Assembly (NCBI GenBank): GCA_030698405.1
Contig: JAUYMU010000102.1
Span: 1 to 56,233 of the forward strand
Length of the DNA stretch: 56,233 nt
Source of the DNA: Bacteroidota bacterium
Lineage (GTDB): Bacteria > Bacteroidota > Bacteroidia > Bacteroidales > Prolixibacteraceae
Direction of reading: 5' to 3'
How positions within the stretch are numbered: position 1 is the stretch's first letter; each line of letters starts with the position of its first letter. The position numbers and the translations under genes were made by a program. Shown here piece by piece: positions 1 through 8,139 of the stretch. Below the pieces are notes generated by a model. That model did not search any database. It was not told the DNA's origin and saw only the letters and a list, made by a program, of their open reading frames with translations.

Positions 1-2891
1 CAGGTGCAGTAATCCTGATAAATGCCCCCGGCAAAAAGGACTTGCAACAGCTTGCAATGGTAAAAACATTGGGTCAGTTGAGATACCAGCCAGCCGAACC
101 TTATTTAATCGGTTTAACCAAATCTGCCAATGTTCAGTTGCAGAAACAGATACTGGCTGCATTGGCCAATATTGGCGGGAAAGAATCCTATAAAACTTTT
201 ACAACTGCCGCAAAATCAGCCAAATTTCAACCCGACCAGGCTGAAACCATGATTGCTTATCTTCAGTATGCCAAACGTTTGGCCGAACAAGGCGAAACCA
301 AACTGAGCAATAAGTTGTGCGGTTCCGTGATGAAAAAATGCATTGAGGACAATCAGTTGATTTACCGCTCATCGGCACTGGCAGTTCCGGGTTTTGGCAA
401 TAACGAATTGTTCCTGAAAGAAATTCAGCATCAGAATAAAGTGTATCGCAATGCGGTTTTGACCAACGCGGCCTCTCAGCTAAAAAGTGAAAACTTCGGT
501 TCATGGATTGCTGCGATTAAAACAGTCCCTGCCGAAACGCAGGCTGAAATACTTCATTTTCTGGCCAATCGTCCCGAAAGCGAAGTCCTTCAGAATGCCA
601 TTCTGCCAGGCCTTTCTTCCGGAGAAGAAATGGTAAGGCTCGAAGCCATCCGCGCATTGGCCGTTAACCAGAAACAAAAGGCAGTACCGGTTTTGATAGA
701 ACAATTGAAAACAGCGAACAGTGACAACGAACAGGCTGAAATTGAACTGGCATTGCTCAATACCTGCTCCGTTAAGGAAGGGGGTTTATTAATCGCTCAG
801 CTCGGTGAAATGAACGATGCCGGTAAAAAGGTACTGATCAAAGTTTTGGGAGAAAGAAGGGCTACTAATGCTTTTGCTCAAATTATTAACTATTGCAACT
901 CAGGAAATGCCTCCTTAGGAACTGTCGCATTTGCTGCCCTCGAAAAAGTTTCGAAAACAGAAAATGCGCCGGAATTGATTGCTTTGCTCAAAAATACCGA
1001 TGATAAAGAGTCGGTTAAAAATATACAAAATGCACTGATTGCCATTTATTCAGGAACAACAAAACCCGATGCTAATTTGGTACTGAAGGAGATTGAAACT
1101 GGCGGTATGAGCGATAAACTCATTCCCGTACTGTCATCGCTGAACGATCCCAAAGCATTGAAAAAAGTTGTTGGCTTGTTGAAAACTGGTACTCAGGCTG
1201 AGCAGGAAGCTGCATTTGTTTCACTGTCGAATTGGAATGACGCATCGGCTGCACCTCATTTGTTTGCTGCGTTTACCAATCCTGAAATGAAATCGTTCCG
1301 CATGAATGCGCTGAAATCATACATCAGGATTACGCTCGATTCTAATTTACCCGACGATCAGAAATTGCTGATGATCCGCAAACTGATGCCGGAATGTTTA
1401 ACTTCCGGAGAAAAAACGCAGGTGATTCAGGCTGCACGAAATGTAAAAACTTTCCTGTCGCTGGTTTTTGTTTCAGAATATCTTGATGATCAACAATTGG
1501 GATCTAATGCGGCTGCGGTGGTGAAATTTCTGGCATTGCCTTCTTCAGGAAAGAAAAACGGCCTTACCGGTGATTTTGTAACTGAGGTTTTGACCAAAGT
1601 TATGGGAAAAATGACCGGTCCTGATAGTCAGTATGATGTGATAGATGTGCGCGAATACCTCGGAAAAATGCCGAATGAGAAAGGCTATGTGAGCATTTTC
1701 AACGGAAAAGATTTGACCGGCTGGCATGGATTGGTGAAAAACCCGATTGCCCGCGCCAAAATGAAACCGGAGGAACTGGCCAAAGCTCAGCTTGAGGCAA
1801 ATACCAAAATGCTGACCAACTGGTCGGTAAGGGATGGCGCCATTTATTTCAGTGGCGAGGGCGACAACCTTTGCACAAAGAAAATGTACGGCGATTTTGA
1901 GATGATCGTTGACTGGAAAATCAGCAAACATGGCGATAGCGGAATTTACCTTCGTGGAACGCCACAGGTTCAGATTTGGGATACTTCGCGTGTTGATGTG
2001 GGCGCGCAGGTAGGTTCGGGCGGTTTGTACAACAACCAGAAACATCCAAGCAAACCGCTGGTGTTGGCCGACAACGCCATTGGCGACTGGAATACTTTCC
2101 GTATAAAAATGGTGGGCGAACGTGTAGCCGTTTTCCTGAACGGTATTTTGGTGGTCGATAATGTGGTGATGGAAAATTACTGGGATCGTACAATGCCGAT
2201 TTTCAAAACCGAAGCCATTGAATTGCAGGCTCATGGAACTGATCTGGCTTTCAGAAACATTTTTGTAAAGGAGCTGAATCTGGACGAAGTGAAACTAAGT
2301 TCCGAAGAAGAATCGGCTGGGTTCAAACTGCTGTTCAACGGAAAAAACCTCGATAACTGGATTGGAAACAAGGTAGATTATGTGGCTGAAGATGGATTGC
2401 TGGTTGTTAGTCCGCGTGAAGGAGCTCACGGAAACCTGTTTACCGAAAAGGAATATTCTGATTTCATTTTTCGTTTCGAATTTCAGTTGACTCCGGGCGC
2501 GAACAATGGTCTCGGAATTCATGCTCCGCTAACCGGCGATGCTGCTTATGCAGGCAAAGAGTTGCAGATTCTGGACAACACTGCCGACATTTACAAGGAT
2601 CTGCAGGACTATCAGTATCACGGTTCTGTTTACGGGATTATCGCAGCAAAAAGGGGCTTTCTGAAACCGATTGGTGAATGGAATTATCAGGAAGTATATG
2701 TGAAAGGCGATGACATTAAAATTACGCTGAACGGAACTGTAATTCTGGAAGGAAACATGAAAGAAGCCAGTAAAAACGGCACCGCCGATCACAAAGATCA
2801 TCCGGGACTGTTGCGCAACAAAGGATACATAGGATTCCTCGGACATGGATCGGAACTGAAATTCAGGAACATAAGAATTCTGGAACTTTAA
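1..2891 (+). CDS. HEAT-repeat protein with two DUF1080 domains (5' end outside window)
   Basis: The frame is open from the first bases of the window, so this is the 3' part of a larger gene; the in-frame TTG at 42 is not a convincing start. About 962 residues are visible. Roughly the first 540 are helical repeats rich in Ala and Leu, resembling HEAT repeats. Two DUF1080 (3-keto-disaccharide hydrolase-like, concanavalin fold) domains follow, each opening with a FNGKxLxxW motif, near residues 562 and 772. DUF1080 proteins in this phylum are usually secreted and act on glycans or glycosides; the repeats probably mediate binding. A terminator-like hairpin lies downstream at 3052. The domain call is firm; the substrate cannot be read from the sequence. 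Confidence 0.85.
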   Translation, partial: GAVILINAPGKKDLQQLAMVKTLGQLRYQPAEPYLIGLTKSANVQLQKQILAALANIGGKESYKTFTTAAKSAKFQPDQAETMIAYLQYAKRLAEQGETKLSNKLCGSVMKKCIEDNQLIYRSSALAVPGFGNNELFLKEIQHQNKVYRNAVLTNAASQLKSENFGSWIAAIKTVPAETQAEILHFLANRPESEVLQNAILPGLSSGEEMVRLEAIRALAVNQKQKAVPVLIEQLKTANSDNEQAEIELALLNTCSVKEGGLLIAQLGEMNDAGKKVLIKVLGERRATNAFAQIINYCNSGNASLGTVAFAALEKVSKTENAPELIALLKNTDDKESVKNIQNALIAIYSGTTKPDANLVLKEIETGGMSDKLIPVLSSLNDPKALKKVVGLLKTGTQAEQEAAFVSLSNWNDASAAPHLFAAFTNPEMKSFRMNALKSYIRITLDSNLPDDQKLLMIRKLMPECLTSGEKTQVIQAARNVKTFLSLVFVSEYLDDQQLGSNAAAVVKFLALPSSGKKNGLTGDFVTEVLTKVMGKMTGPDSQYDVIDVREYLGKMPNEKGYVSIFNGKDLTGWHGLVKNPIARAKMKPEELAKAQLEANTKMLTNWSVRDGAIYFSGEGDNLCTKKMYGDFEMIVDWKISKHGDSGIYLRGTPQVQIWDTSRVDVGAQVGSGGLYNNQKHPSKPLVLADNAIGDWNTFRIKMVGERVAVFLNGILVVDNVVMENYWDRTMPIFKTEAIELQAHGTDLAFRNIFVKELNLDEVKLSSEEESAGFKLLFNGKNLDNWIGNKVDYVAEDGLLVVSPREGAHGNLFTEKEYSDFIFRFEFQLTPGANNGLGIHAPLTGDAAYAGKELQILDNTADIYKDLQDYQYHGSVYGIIAAKRGFLKPIGEWNYQEVYVKGDDIKITLNGTVILEGNMKEASKNGTADHKDHPGLLRNKGYIGFLGHGSELKFRNIRILEL

Positions 2892-2960
2892 AAGTGGTCA
2901 GTTTGCAGTCTCAGTTGGCAAAAGGAGACGGGAGACGGGAGACCGCAGAATGGAATACTG

Positions 2961-3018
2961 CTCCTTCAGCATCGCTCCCTGAGTAGCGAAGCGTATCGAA
3001 GGGAGCGTATCGAAGGAG
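2961..3018. repeat. REP-like imperfect palindrome
   Basis: The left arm CTCCTTCAGCATCGCTCCC and the right arm GGGAGCGTATCGAAGGAG are nearly complementary. The short motif GCGTATCGAAGG occurs twice in the right half. The element lies between the DUF1080 gene and the next operon and codes for nothing recognisable. It resembles small intergenic palindromes scattered through bacterial genomes. Confidence 0.5.
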
Positions 3019-3051
3019 AACACCCAAACTAAGTAAATCAAATAACCACCA

Positions 3052-3085
3052 CTTCCTGTTTGCAAAAGCAGGAGGTTTTTTATTT
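3052..3085 (+). terminator. Rho-independent terminator after the DUF1080 gene
   Basis: A 10-bp stem (3052-3061 with 3066-3075, two G-U pairs) is closed by a GCAA tetraloop and followed by six T and then ATTTT. It lies about 160 bases after the stop codon and before the next promoter region. Confidence 0.75.
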
Positions 3086-3150
3086 TCTGAAAAAACTACG
3101 ATCCCGATTATTGTGTAATTTAGCTGCATATTCAAAATAAATTAAAGGTT

Positions 3151-3402
3151 ATGCTTGAAAAGGGATTTATAAGAAATCAGGAAAATGAAAACAGCAAGCA
3201 TCAGAAGCTTGCCTCAATAATAAGCAAAACGCTACTTTACCTTGGTGCGATTGTTCTAATCGGTTCGTTTATTTACCTGCTCGTAAATTGGGGAACGAAT
3301 GACTTCCTGATAGGAATGCTGATGCCATTTATGGTTACTGGGCTGGGTCTCATTCTCGTAAGCTGGCTGATTAGCCGGGCTTATTCCAAGGTGCACAGGT
3401 AA
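3151..3402 (+). CDS. Small two-helix membrane protein, unknown function
   Basis: An 83-residue protein with a charged N-terminal stretch (about 25 residues), two hydrophobic segments near residues 26-46 and 53-75, and a basic C-terminal end, so both tails are probably cytoplasmic. No family was recognised. An AAAGG purine run sits just before the ATG. The stop is 16 bases before the YdeI-like gene and that gene is 8 bases before the radical SAM gene, so the three are probably one transcript. Nothing in the sequence tells its role. Confidence 0.6.
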   Translation: MLEKGFIRNQENENSKHQKLASIISKTLLYLGAIVLIGSFIYLLVNWGTNDFLIGMLMPFMVTGLGLILVSWLISRAYSKVHR

Positions 3403-3418
3403 TTCTCAAAAGAATAAA

Positions 3419-3976
3419 ATGGCTCCGATTTTTTTTGCAAATACCAATGAGTTCAGAAAATGGTTGGAAGAAAACCATCAGACTGAGAAAGAATTGATTG
3501 TTGGCTATTACAAAGTTGGCACAAAAAAGCCCAGCATGACATGGTCGGACTCAGTGGACGAAGCACTCTGTTTTGGCTGGATCGATGGAGTTCGACGGTC
3601 CGTAGATGCTGAAGGATATTGCATCCGGTTTACGCCGCGTAGCCCGAAAAGCAACTGGAGTGCGGTAAACATTGCAAAAGTCGAAGAACTGATCCGGGTT
3701 GGAAAAATGACTCCCGCAGGATTGGCTGCCTTCGAAAAACGCGCTGAAGCCCGTTCTGAAATTTACAGTTACGAAAACCGTCCGGAGAAATTTACTGCGG
3801 AAATGGAAACCAGGTTTCGGGAAAAGAGCGAAGCATGGAATTATTTTGATATTCAGGCACCATCGTACAAAAAAAACATCATTTACTGGGTGATGAGCGC
3901 AAAGCAGGAAGCCACCCGAATTTCGAGATTGAATAAACTGATGGAAGCCTGCAGCGAAGGGAAAAGACTTATATAA
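3419..3976 (+). CDS. YdeI/OmpD-associated family protein
   Basis: The 185-residue protein matches the YdeI or OmpD-associated (OmdA) family: an N-terminal FxxWLEENH-type segment, the conserved EALCFGWIDG block near residues 43-52, and an RFTPR..SNWS motif. Family members are small soluble proteins linked in some bacteria to antimicrobial peptide resistance, but the biochemical activity is unclear. The ATG at 3419 directly follows an AAAAGAATAAA stretch. It is the second gene of a tight three-gene group. Confidence 0.8.
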   Translation: MAPIFFANTNEFRKWLEENHQTEKELIVGYYKVGTKKPSMTWSDSVDEALCFGWIDGVRRSVDAEGYCIRFTPRSPKSNWSAVNIAKVEELIRVGKMTPAGLAAFEKRAEARSEIYSYENRPEKFTAEMETRFREKSEAWNYFDIQAPSYKKNIIYWVMSAKQEATRISRLNKLMEACSEGKRLI

Positions 3977-3984
3977 AATTAGAC

Positions 3985-5136
3985 ATGGACAATTTTCAGG
4001 TATTTGTAAAGCCAGTCGGGGCCAGTTGCAATTTGGCTTGCAGCTATTGCTATTACCTTGAAAAAAGCGAACTGTTCGCTGATTCCGGGTTTCACCGAAT
4101 GGCAGATGATTTACTTGAAACGTACATTGTTCAGCACATTCAGGCTTCCACCGAACCAACCATTTTCTTTTCGTGGCACGGTGGCGAACCCACTTTGGCC
4201 GGACTGGATTATTTCCGGCGAATTGTTGAAATTCAGAAAAAGCACATTCCGACCGATCGCTTCGCTTTAAACGGCATTCAAACCAACGGCACATTGCTAA
4301 ACGACGAGTGGTGCCAATTCCTGAAAAAAGAGAATTTCATCGTTGGGATCAGTATCGACGGATCGGAACGATTTCACGCTGTCAACCGATTCAGGAAAGA
4401 TGGAAAGTCATGCTTTGATGAGGTTTTGCGGGGTTATCGACTCTTGCAATCATATCAAATTCCTTGTGAGGTACTTTGCGTGGTTCATGCCCAAAATGTT
4501 GGATCTCCGTTGGAAGTTTATCGTTATTTCAAAAGCCTGAAAGCTGAATTCATTACATTTTTGCCCTTGGTCGAAAAGCAAACTTCCGACGAAAAAATGG
4601 GTTCGGAAAGAACAGTTCCCGCAAAAGCTTTTGGCGATTTTTTGTGTGCCATTTTCGATGAGTGGAAAACCTCGGACATTGGAACCGTCAAAATACAGAT
4701 TTTCGAAGAAGCGCTCAGGACTGCATTTGGTTTGGAACATTCACTCTGCATATTCAAACCCGTTTGTGGGCGCGTTCCGGTAATCGAGCGAAACGGCGAT
4801 TTTTACCCGTGCGATCATTTTGTTGATCCTGCTCATCATATAGGAAATATTCGGCAAAAATCACTTTCAGAACTATTGGAAAGCCCGCAGCAGAAAGCAT
4901 TTGGTCAGGCAAAACTTGACACTTTGCCAAATTTATGCCTCAATTGCGAAGTCAGGGAAATGTGCAACGGTGCCTGCCCCAAGGACCGCTTCATTAAAAC
5001 TCCGGAAGGTGAATCCGGCCTGAATTATCTGTGTGAAGGATATAAATTGTTTTTCAACCACTGCAAACCATTTGTGGAGGAAGTTGCGGAAGCGTGGAGA
5101 GGTGAAAGTCAAGCCCCTCTCCAACCTCTCCCCTAA
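3985..5136 (+). CDS. Radical SAM/SPASM enzyme, anaerobic sulfatase-maturating type
   Basis: The 383-residue protein has the radical SAM cluster motif CxxxCxxC (Cys15, Cys19, Cys22), a WHGGEPTL block, an IQTNGTLL strand and a C-terminal Cys-rich SPASM region including VCGR, PCDHF, LCLNC, MCNGACPKD and LCEGY. This is the pattern of anaerobic sulfatase-maturating enzymes, which oxidise an active-site Cys or Ser of sulfatases to formylglycine. No sulfatase gene is in the window, so the substrate must lie elsewhere. The last residues (SQAPLQPLP) are encoded by a palindromic repeat and the stop codon sits in its loop, so the natural C-terminus has probably been replaced. Confidence 0.85.
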   Translation: MDNFQVFVKPVGASCNLACSYCYYLEKSELFADSGFHRMADDLLETYIVQHIQASTEPTIFFSWHGGEPTLAGLDYFRRIVEIQKKHIPTDRFALNGIQTNGTLLNDEWCQFLKKENFIVGISIDGSERFHAVNRFRKDGKSCFDEVLRGYRLLQSYQIPCEVLCVVHAQNVGSPLEVYRYFKSLKAEFITFLPLVEKQTSDEKMGSERTVPAKAFGDFLCAIFDEWKTSDIGTVKIQIFEEALRTAFGLEHSLCIFKPVCGRVPVIERNGDFYPCDHFVDPAHHIGNIRQKSLSELLESPQQKAFGQAKLDTLPNLCLNCEVREMCNGACPKDRFIKTPEGESGLNYLCEGYKLFFNHCKPFVEEVAEAWRGESQAPLQPLP

Positions 5137-5145
5137 GGGAAGAGG
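5125..5145. repeat. Palindrome containing the stop codon of the radical SAM gene
   Basis: CCTCTCCCC (5125-5133) pairs with GGGAAGAGG (5137-5145) with one mismatch. The three-base loop is TAA, the stop codon of the upstream gene. The motif looks like a mobile intergenic repeat that has run into the coding end. Confidence 0.5.
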
Positions 5146-5213
5146 CTTTGGGTTTTACAAAATCTGAAAGTTTCTATTCAAAAGAGCAATCATACCAAAC
5201 TTTGGCCACACAA

Positions 5214-5234
5214 AAGTCCCCCTTCGGGGGATTT
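5214..5234. repeat. C5-TTC-G5 hairpin, REP-like or terminator
   Basis: CCCCC and GGGGG are separated by TTC, and the stem extends through T-A, G-T and A-T pairs. Another GGGGG follows six bases later. It lies between two convergent genes and may help terminate either, but no clean T run follows directly. Confidence 0.5.
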
Positions 5235-5246
5235 AGGGGGCTTTGT

Positions 5247-6086
5247 TTATTTCAATTTTTTCCTGAAGAACTCGATCGTACGTTTCCAGGCAAGATCGGC
5301 GGCTTCCTTGTTGTACCGTTCAGGATTTGAATCGTTGTTGAAAGCATGCGCAGCACCTTCGTACATGTATAGCTGATACTTAATTTTCGCTTCCTTTAAG
5401 GCTGCCTCAAAAGCCGGAATTCCCGCGTTAATACGTTCATCGTTTCCGGCGTAATGTAAAAGCAGCGGGGCTTTTATTTTCGGAACATCTTCGGCCTTTG
5501 GTTGTCCGCCATAATACGGAACGGCTGCATCCAGTTCAGGAGCGTTTACGGCAACATGGTTCGTCATGGCGCCACCCCAGCAAAAACCAGTGCAGCCCAC
5601 TTTGCCGGTTGTCAGCGGATTGGTTTTCAGATACGCAACGGCAGCCGAAAAGTCTTTCTTGGTTACCTCGTAGTCCAGCTTTTGAAACATTGGGCCGGCT
5701 TCTTCCGGTTTTTCAGGCGTGCCACCCAGCGGCGACAAAGCATCGGGGGCAAGCGCAGCAAAACCTTCGAGGGCCATTCGTCGCGCAACATCTTTAATGT
5801 GTGGTTGAAGTCCGCGGTTTTCATGAATTACAATAACTGCCGGAAGTTTTTTCTTCCCTTTCGGACGGGCAAGATATGCGATCATCGGGCCACTTGCTCC
5901 GGTATAACGAATAGTTTCGGTAATAAGGCGTGGGTCGTCAGCTTTGATGATTTCAGCAAATAATTGAGCAGGAAAAGAACTCAGAAGAACTGATCCACTG
6001 GCGAATGCGGTAGTTTTCCTTAAAAATTGGCGGCGTCCGGTATTGATGCCGGGTTCAGTGTTTGATGTTTTTGGATTGGGTTCCAT
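5247..6086 (-). CDS. Dienelactone hydrolase family protein with Tat signal
   Basis: An alpha/beta hydrolase of 279 residues. The twin-arginine motif GRRQFLRK (residues 17-24) precedes a hydrophobic segment ending near QLFA, so the enzyme is probably exported folded. The dienelactone hydrolase triad is visible as Cys169 in GFCWGG, Asp216 in GNDER and His247 in GAAHAF. Typical members open cyclic lactone esters, but exported relatives act on unknown esters. It converges with the radical SAM gene and is monocistronic as far as can be seen. Confidence 0.9.
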   Translation of the reverse strand: MEPNPKTSNTEPGINTGRRQFLRKTTAFASGSVLLSSFPAQLFAEIIKADDPRLITETIRYTGASGPMIAYLARPKGKKKLPAVIVIHENRGLQPHIKDVARRMALEGFAALAPDALSPLGGTPEKPEEAGPMFQKLDYEVTKKDFSAAVAYLKTNPLTTGKVGCTGFCWGGAMTNHVAVNAPELDAAVPYYGGQPKAEDVPKIKAPLLLHYAGNDERINAGIPAFEAALKEAKIKYQLYMYEGAAHAFNNDSNPERYNKEAADLAWKRTIEFFRKKLK

Positions 6087-6253
6087 TTGGCATTTTTTTA
6101 AGTTTCAGTTGATTTAAATCATATTGTGGCTAAGTGATTGAAAAATCAACTAAAATTACAACTAATTGTTTTGAAATTTGTTTGAAAGCTAAAGTTTTTG
6201 AATTCAACGATTTCAAGAAGTGTAAAAATCAGAAAACATTAAATTTATAAATT

Positions 6254-6961
6254 ATGAGATCATTATTTGCTATTTTGTCCATACTGGTTGTTTTTTCGGG
6301 CTGTGTTAGAAAGAACAAAGTACCGACAGCTCAAAACCAAAGCCTTGCCAATCCTTCAATGCACGAAGTTAAAGTTGAAGAAGTTATTCAGGCCTCACAA
6401 TACACCTACTTGAAGGTAAGTGAAAATGGCACTGAAAACTGGATTGCAGTCAGTCGCCAGGAAGCCGAAAAGGGTGAAATTTATTATTTCAACAAGGCGC
6501 TTGAAATGAAGAACTTTCATAGTAAAGAACTGGAGCGCGATTTTGAAACCATTTTCTTCGTTCAGGAAATCAGTACCCTGCCCATTATTGCTGATGTGCA
6601 GACTCCGGCACAGCAGGGAAACAAGGTTGCCTTATCTCAGAAAGAAGGAATATCGGTATCTCCGGCAACAGAAGGACTTTCGATTGCCAAACTGTACAGC
6701 AGCAGAAGCGATTACGCCGGCAAAACCATCAAAATGAAAGGGCAGGTAGTTAAAGTGAACGAAGAAGTAATGGGCAAAAACTGGGTACATATTCAGGATG
6801 GAACCATTGATGGCGAAAACTTTGACCTGACCATTACCACACTCGATAAAGCTGCTGTTGATGAAGTGGTTACCTTTGAAGGAACTATCACGCTAAACAA
6901 AGATTTCGGATACGGATATTCTTATGAATTGATCATGGAAGATGCGAAATTGGTGAAATAA
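6254..6961 (+). CDS. Lipoprotein with C-terminal OB-fold-like domain
   Basis: The 235-residue protein starts with a lipoprotein signal, with Cys17 in VFSGC. Residues about 35-100 look like a small beta-rich domain. The C-terminal 90 residues, from IAKLYSSRSDYAGKTIKMKGQVVK (written here as IAKLY...VKMKG-like), resemble the bacterial OB-fold domain of periplasmic nucleotide or ligand-binding type. No enzyme motif is visible. The last about 30 codons and the terminator are duplicated at 10070-10230, where only that fragment remains. The TAA is followed by a strong terminator. Confidence 0.7.
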   Translation: MRSLFAILSILVVFSGCVRKNKVPTAQNQSLANPSMHEVKVEEVIQASQYTYLKVSENGTENWIAVSRQEAEKGEIYYFNKALEMKNFHSKELERDFETIFFVQEISTLPIIADVQTPAQQGNKVALSQKEGISVSPATEGLSIAKLYSSRSDYAGKTIKMKGQVVKVNEEVMGKNWVHIQDGTIDGENFDLTITTLDKAAVDEVVTFEGTITLNKDFGYGYSYELIMEDAKLVK

Positions 6962-6988
6962 GTTACGGGTTTAATTTTGAACGAAAAT

Positions 6989-7030
6989 AAAAAACTCTGC
7001 CGGGTGTGAAAACCATGGCAGAGTTTTTTT
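6989..7030. terminator. Bidirectional terminator, copy A
   Basis: AAACTCTGCC (6992-7001) pairs with GGCAGAGTTT (7017-7026), with an A run before and seven T after. It serves the lipoprotein gene on the plus strand and would serve the decayed ABC gene on the minus strand. The same hairpin is repeated at 10189-10230. Confidence 0.8.
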
Positions 7031-7136
7031 ATGTAATATGACTGAATTGTACAAATAAACTACCAGAAGAATCGATTCAAAAGCCTCTTTGTCTAACAGA
7101 TTCTTTTGGATGATTTCGAAGAAACCCTGATTTAAA
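7031..7136 (-). pseudogene. Remnant of an ABC exporter 3' end, copy A
   Basis: On the minus strand the translation reads EIIQKNLLDKEAFESILLVV, which aligns with EVILSNQLYREAFEEIMLVV in the better preserved remnant at 10253-10466. The stop codon seen in that copy is lost here and the frame runs on through the terminator. Only about 30 codons remain, abutting the stop of the envelope gene at 7137. This supports a duplication of a convergent lipoprotein/ABC-exporter locus followed by decay. Confidence 0.6.
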
Positions 7137-7571
7137 TTATTCCTTGTTTTTAAAATAATACCTGAAACCAATTGCAGTATAGAGATAACTCCGTTCTTTG
7201 ACCCCATCATAGGTTGGTTCTATTTCTATGTGTAAGCCCGTGTTTTCCAAAATTTTGGAAGTATTAATTTTAAATCCGATTGGAATCATAATGCCATATT
7301 GAGAACTTGGAGAACCTCCTATGCCTCCGTAAATACTGTACTTTTCGGTATTGGTAAAATTATAATACACTACGACTTCTGGTCTGGCATTTTTGTAAGG
7401 CATACTTCCGTACATTCGTATTTCTCCCCATACTTTCCTCGAAAAATCAAAGCCAATCCCAACTTTCGAATACTCTTTTGAGGTGTAATAAGATGCGCTG
7501 AATTGCCCAAATGATTTGATTGTTAGCAACACAAGCAGCAATACTGTTACCAGAATAATTTTTGATTTCAT
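7137..7571 (-). CDS. Predicted small outer-membrane or periplasmic protein, unknown
   Basis: A 144-residue protein with a signal peptide (hydrophobic to about residue 20, ending KSFGQ). The mature part is rich in alternating aromatic and polar residues and ends in YTAIGFRYYFKNKE, like the terminal strand of a small beta-barrel. No family was recognised. It is the last of three minus-strand genes (9216 to 7137) with short gaps of 8 and 14 bases, so it is probably co-transcribed with the barrel and lipoprotein upstream. Confidence 0.55.
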   Translation of the reverse strand: MKSKIILVTVLLLVLLTIKSFGQFSASYYTSKEYSKVGIGFDFSRKVWGEIRMYGSMPYKNARPEVVVYYNFTNTEKYSIYGGIGGSPSSQYGIMIPIGFKINTSKILENTGLHIEIEPTYDGVKERSYLYTAIGFRYYFKNKE

Positions 7572-7585
7572 AGATTCTTTTAGGT

Positions 7586-8131
7586 TTATTCGATTACTAT
7601 CCCGAAACTAATCCCAAAATAATCAAACCCTTCTTTGTAGAAATCATGTAAATACCTGATACCTAAAGCGTATTTGGTCGAAATATTATAATCAGCTCCC
7701 AAACCTGCATTAAACCCTAATCCGGTCGAATAATCATTATACGGCAACAATTCAAGATTACTATTAACAAGTATTTGGGTTGAGTTAAAATGCCTTACCC
7801 CACCACCACCAAACATTAACAGCTCTACTTTATCAACCACCTCAGGATGATAATACAATTCAAAATTCCCGGCAAAAATTGAGCTTTGAGAAAAGGCTCC
7901 CGCTTTGTTCGTTATTATTTTCTTATCCGAAGCCATTGCATATCCGATATTTAGCCCATAAGAAAAGTTTTTCCTTATGGGGAAAATCAAATCGCTGTTG
8001 CTACCTAAACCATAACGTGAGCCTATATGAACCAGACCAGACCCTATTTTTACAGAAGGCTTTCCTTGCGAAAAAGTACTATATCCAGCAAAAACACAAA
8101 AAATAATGACTATTAATCTTTTAGATACCAT
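7586..8131 (-). CDS. Predicted outer-membrane beta-barrel protein
   Basis: The 181-residue protein has a signal peptide ending near STFSQG. It continues with amphipathic strands rich in Gly and Tyr and closes with FDYFGISFGIVIE, consistent with an eight-stranded OmpA/OmpW-like barrel. No specific family was recognised. It is the middle gene of a three-gene envelope operon inside the segment bounded by the duplicated lipoprotein fragment. Confidence 0.6.
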   Translation of the reverse strand: MVSKRLIVIIFCVFAGYSTFSQGKPSVKIGSGLVHIGSRYGLGSNSDLIFPIRKNFSYGLNIGYAMASDKKIITNKAGAFSQSSIFAGNFELYYHPEVVDKVELLMFGGGGVRHFNSTQILVNSNLELLPYNDYSTGLGFNAGLGADYNISTKYALGIRYLHDFYKEGFDYFGISFGIVIE

Positions 8132-8139
8132 GACGTTAA

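Noticed and set aside
1545-2234. Long minus-strand open frame inside the DUF1080 gene
   Set aside because: It is antisense to a clearly conserved coding region and has no recognisable domain.
3551-4294. Long minus-strand open frame opposite the YdeI-like and radical SAM genes
   Set aside because: It spans the ends of two conserved genes on the other strand and shows no protein family features.
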